Source: Alphaproteobacteria bacterium RIFCSPLOWO2_01_FULL_40_26
Lineage (GTDB): Bacteria > Pseudomonadota > Alphaproteobacteria > Rickettsiales > UBA1997
Assembly (NCBI GenBank): GCA_001767955.1
Contig: MEMO01000010.1
Span: 1,432 to 39,788, forward strand
Length of the DNA: 38,357 nucleotides
Reading direction: 5' to 3'
Positions 35,952 to 38,357 of the stretch are shown in pieces; positions within the stretch are counted from its first letter, which is position 1, and each line of letters opens with the position of its first letter. The notes beneath the pieces are model-generated. The model worked only from the letters and a program-made list of their open reading frames with translations, did no database searches and had not been told where the DNA came from. The translations under genes and the position numbers were made by a program.

Positions 35952-37436
35952 ATGACCTACACAATTCATGGCAAAAACAATATTTACGAAATTGTCATCG
36001 GCTGTGAAATCCATGCACAGGTTGCATCACAATCAAAACTGTTTTCGCGTGCGGCAACGGCTTTTGGTGCTGAACAGAATTCGCAAGTGTCGTTGATCGA
36101 TGCGGCAATGCCGGGCATGCTTCCAACCATCAATGAGGAATGTGTTAAACAGGCGGTGAAAACCGGTCTTGGGATTAATGCAAAAATAAATCTCACATCA
36201 ATTTTTGATCGCAAAAATTATTTTTATCCCGACTTGCCGCAGGGTTATCAAATCTCGCAATATCTTGATCCGATCATTGGCGAAGGTGCAGTTGAAATTG
36301 TGCTTGAAGATGGCTCAAAAAAAACCATTCGCGTTGAAAGAATTCACCTTGAACAGGATGCCGGAAAATCAATTCACGACCAGCATCCGACTTTATCGCT
36401 TATTGATTTGAACCGCGCCGGTGTTGCTTTGATGGAGATTGTTTCCAGGCCGGATTTGCGCTCGCCTTTTGAAGCGGCGGAATATGTCAAAACAATTCGC
36501 GCCATTGTGCGTTCGCTTGGCACTTCGGATGGCGATATGGAAAAAGGCAATTTGCGTTGCGATGCCAATGTTTCGGTGCGCAAAATTAATTCTGGTCGCG
36601 CTAACGCGTCGACGGGTAATGAAGAAAAACTCGGCACGCGTTGTGAAATCAAAAATCTCAATTCAATGCGAAATATTGCGCGAGCCATTGAATTCGAAGC
36701 CGCGCGCCAGGTTGAGATTTTGGAAAATGGTGGGAAAATCGATCAGGAAACTCGTCTCTTCGACGCTTTAACCGGCGAAACCAGGACCATGAGAAGCAAG
36801 GAAGACGCCATGGATTATCGCTATTTTCCCGATCCTGATTTGCCACCGCTTATGCTTACGCAAGAATTTGTTGATGAGATAAAAAAATCTTTGCCGGAAT
36901 TGCCACAGGCAAAAAAAGAGCGCTATATTTCACAACTCGGAATTCCTGAATATGACGCCGGAGTTTTAACTGCTGACGATGAAATTTCTGATTATTTCGA
37001 AAAATTAATCCAAAAACATGAACCAAAATTATGCGTTACATGGCTTACAGTTGAGCTGTTCGGACGTATGAACAAATTGGGAATTAATTTTGAAGATCTA
37101 AAAATTTCCGCAAAAAATTTAATCGGACTTTTGGATTTGATTAAGAGCGGAGAAATCTCGGGAAAAATTGCCAAGGATGTTTTGGATGCGATGATTGAAA
37201 GCGGCGAAAATGCTAAACAAATCGTTGAGTCCAAAGGTTTGAAACAGGTCTCAGATTCTTCGGCAATTGAAAAAATCATCGATGAAGTTCTGTCCAGAAA
37301 TCATACATCACTTGATGAATATCGTGCTGGTAAAGAAAAACTTTTTGGCTTTTTCGTTGGGCAGGTAATGAAGGAAAGCAAAGGTCAAGCTAATCCAACA
37401 ATTGTAAATGAGCTTCTCAAGAAAAAACTTTCGTAA
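35952..37436 (+). CDS. gatB: Asp-tRNA(Asn)/Glu-tRNA(Gln) amidotransferase subunit B
   Basis: GatB, with GatA and GatC, amidates mischarged Glu-tRNA(Gln) or Asp-tRNA(Asn). The N-terminal EIVIGCEIHAQVASQSKLFS and the following FYPDLPQGYQISQY, together with MDYRYFPDPDLPPL, are diagnostic. The C-terminal YqeY-like helical tail is present (IIDEVLSRNHTSLDEYRAGK, ANPTIVNELLKKKL). Length, 494 aa, is slightly above usual because of a short repeat-derived insertion around residues 213-222 (SGRANASTGNEE) between the VSVRKIN and LGTRCEIKNLNS segments. gatA and gatC are not adjacent. It starts one base after the Bro-N stop and its 3' end overlaps the prepilin-like gene by 29 bp. Confidence 0.96.
   Translation: MTYTIHGKNNIYEIVIGCEIHAQVASQSKLFSRAATAFGAEQNSQVSLIDAAMPGMLPTINEECVKQAVKTGLGINAKINLTSIFDRKNYFYPDLPQGYQISQYLDPIIGEGAVEIVLEDGSKKTIRVERIHLEQDAGKSIHDQHPTLSLIDLNRAGVALMEIVSRPDLRSPFEAAEYVKTIRAIVRSLGTSDGDMEKGNLRCDANVSVRKINSGRANASTGNEEKLGTRCEIKNLNSMRNIARAIEFEAARQVEILENGGKIDQETRLFDALTGETRTMRSKEDAMDYRYFPDPDLPPLMLTQEFVDEIKKSLPELPQAKKERYISQLGIPEYDAGVLTADDEISDYFEKLIQKHEPKLCVTWLTVELFGRMNKLGINFEDLKISAKNLIGLLDLIKSGEISGKIAKDVLDAMIESGENAKQIVESKGLKQVSDSSAIEKIIDEVLSRNHTSLDEYRAGKEKLFGFFVGQVMKESKGQANPTIVNELLKKKLS
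36594..36613. repeat. Palindromic core inserted in gatB
   Basis: GGTCGCGCTAACGCGTCGAC is the inverted form of the GTCGACGCG...GCGCGACC core seen at 16636-16655 and 17641-17660. It is in frame and encodes GRANAST. Confidence 0.78.
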
Positions 37437-38313
37437 GAGTCTGCCCTATCCCAAAACCCACGAAGCACGAAAAAAAGCTTATTCATTTTTAGAAATCGCC
37501 ATCGTCATTCTAGTAATGGGAATCCTGATTGCCGGTGTCACGCAAGGCAGAAAAATTATTAAGGATTCAGAAAAAGTTTCAGCGCAAATTCTAACAGAAA
37601 CTTCCCCGCTTGTTGAAACATCTGGTTTGCTTTTCTGGATTGAGCCGGTTTTGGACAGGAGTCTTGGCGATCAGCTCAACAATGCACAAATTTCAAATTG
37701 GAAAGATATTAATCCGCAAACCTACGACCACATCATTTTAACCCAAAGCACTCCAAGTAAGCAGCCACTTTATATCGAAAAGGCCATCAATAATCTGCCG
37801 GCTTTGCAGTTTGATGGCGGCAATGATTATCTTGAAGCGGATATTGAACAGAATCCTATCCTTACTCCGTCGCTTACAATAATTGCCGTAGCACAAACCA
37901 ACTCCAACGCTTCAGCGCAGCTGGTTTCAACAAAAGATGGCGGCAGCGGTTTTGATTTCGGAAAAATCGGCAATGACAAGCTGGCTTTGAAAGATCATGG
38001 CGGCGGTTCAAATTACAATTTCGACCATGTTTTTGACCGCAATCCTCACATCATCATTCTGACTTATGTTTCCGAAGGCGCGCAAAATCGCGCCACGCTT
38101 TACGTTGATGGAAAATTGATCGGCAGTCAGACACAAGGCTCATCGCGCGATAAAAGTGTAAAATTATTTCTTGGCGACAAGCAGGGAAATTCACATTCAT
38201 GGGATGGTTATATCGCCGAAATCGCCATTCTTAACCGGCATCTGAAAGAGGAAGAAAGAAAACAAATTGAAACCTATCTGGCGAAAAAATATGCCATTGT
38301 TTTGGTGAATTAA
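37408..38313 (+). CDS. Prepilin-like protein with a C-terminal LamG/concanavalin-like domain
   Basis: The N-terminal RKKAYSFLEIAIVILVMGIL is a type IV prepilin-type signal: a short basic leader, then a hydrophobic helix with Glu at +5 (Glu29). The residue before the cut is Ala24 rather than the usual Gly. After about residue 60 the protein becomes a globular beta-rich domain with LPALQFDGGNDYLEADIEQN, SLTIIAVAQ, VDGKLIGSQTQG and DGYIAEIAILNRHL, the pattern of a LamG/concanavalin A-like jelly roll that often binds sugars. So a pilus- or secretion-system-associated lectin-like pseudopilin is likely. The start at 37408 is inside the end of gatB; the leader includes a GAAGCAC heptamer (THEAR). 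No other pilin genes are in the window. Confidence 0.75.
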   Translation: MSFSRKNFRKSLPYPKTHEARKKAYSFLEIAIVILVMGILIAGVTQGRKIIKDSEKVSAQILTETSPLVETSGLLFWIEPVLDRSLGDQLNNAQISNWKDINPQTYDHIILTQSTPSKQPLYIEKAINNLPALQFDGGNDYLEADIEQNPILTPSLTIIAVAQTNSNASAQLVSTKDGGSGFDFGKIGNDKLALKDHGGGSNYNFDHVFDRNPHIIILTYVSEGAQNRATLYVDGKLIGSQTQGSSRDKSVKLFLGDKQGNSHSWDGYIAEIAILNRHLKEEERKQIETYLAKKYAIVLVN

Positions 38314-38320
38314 CCTCAAT

Positions 38321-38357
38321 CCTCACAAAATATTTACCCCTCACCCCAACCCTCTCC
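38321..38357. repeat. Start of a second copy of the large hairpin repeat
   Basis: CCTCACAAAATATTTACCCC and TCACCCCAACCCTCTCC match the left arm of the element at 14593-14812; the rest lies past the window end. Confidence 0.85.

Overview
The window is AT-rich bacterial chromosome. The 16S rRNA gene (12727-14215) has alphaproteobacterial features. It stands alone: no tRNA-Ile, tRNA-Ala, 23S or 5S follows, and protein genes begin within about 90 bp. A solitary 16S gene, together with short palindromic repeats scattered between and inside genes, resembles the Rickettsiales and relatives. However, the window also carries a full set for making cysteine from sulfate, which typical obligate intracellular Rickettsiales lack. 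A deep-branching or less reduced Rickettsiales-like alphaproteobacterium is my inference; I cannot place it more precisely.

Layout. 1-4.3 kb: the end of a two-partner-secretion outer membrane transporter, a Fic-family enzyme, a repeat-filled gap and a small frameshifted gene. 4.3-9.0 kb: the str-type operon rpsL-rpsG-fusA, with a two-domain glycosyltransferase-like gene inserted between rpsG and fusA. 9.0-12.5 kb: a TolC-family protein, divergent from tilS-holA. 12.7-14.2 kb: 16S rRNA. 14.3-16.0 kb: a shortened CHMI-like tautomerase gene, a large hairpin repeat and a YejB-like permease. 16.0-25.5 kb (minus strand): cysG-cysH-cysJ-cysI-cysD-cysN-cysK-cysE. 25.7-27.6 kb: modA and nrdB. 27.7-31.4 kb: a 2-Cys peroxiredoxin followed directly by an RND efflux pump. 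31.4-38.3 kb: dapB, gyrA, a Bro-N protein, gatB and a prepilin-like protein with a lectin-like domain.

How the genes fit together. CysD and CysN activate sulfate to APS. CysH carries the Cys-Cys...CxxC pattern of iron-sulfur APS reductases, so no APS kinase is needed. CysJ and CysI reduce sulfite, CysG makes the siroheme for CysI, and CysE and CysK make cysteine. Just upstream of cysG, after a plausible promoter, lies a short reading frame ending in five consecutive Cys codons and a stop. This looks like a cysteine-sensing leader peptide (attenuator) for the operon and is the most interesting regulatory candidate here.

The second theme is repeats. Several modular palindromic families fill the gaps and also sit in frame inside housekeeping genes (holA, cysJ, gatB; simpler tandem repeats in tilS and the RND pump). 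They supply the 3' ends and stop codons of cysN and cysI and create false N-terminal extensions on several genes. In cysJ the insertion lies where most of the usual connecting domain is missing.
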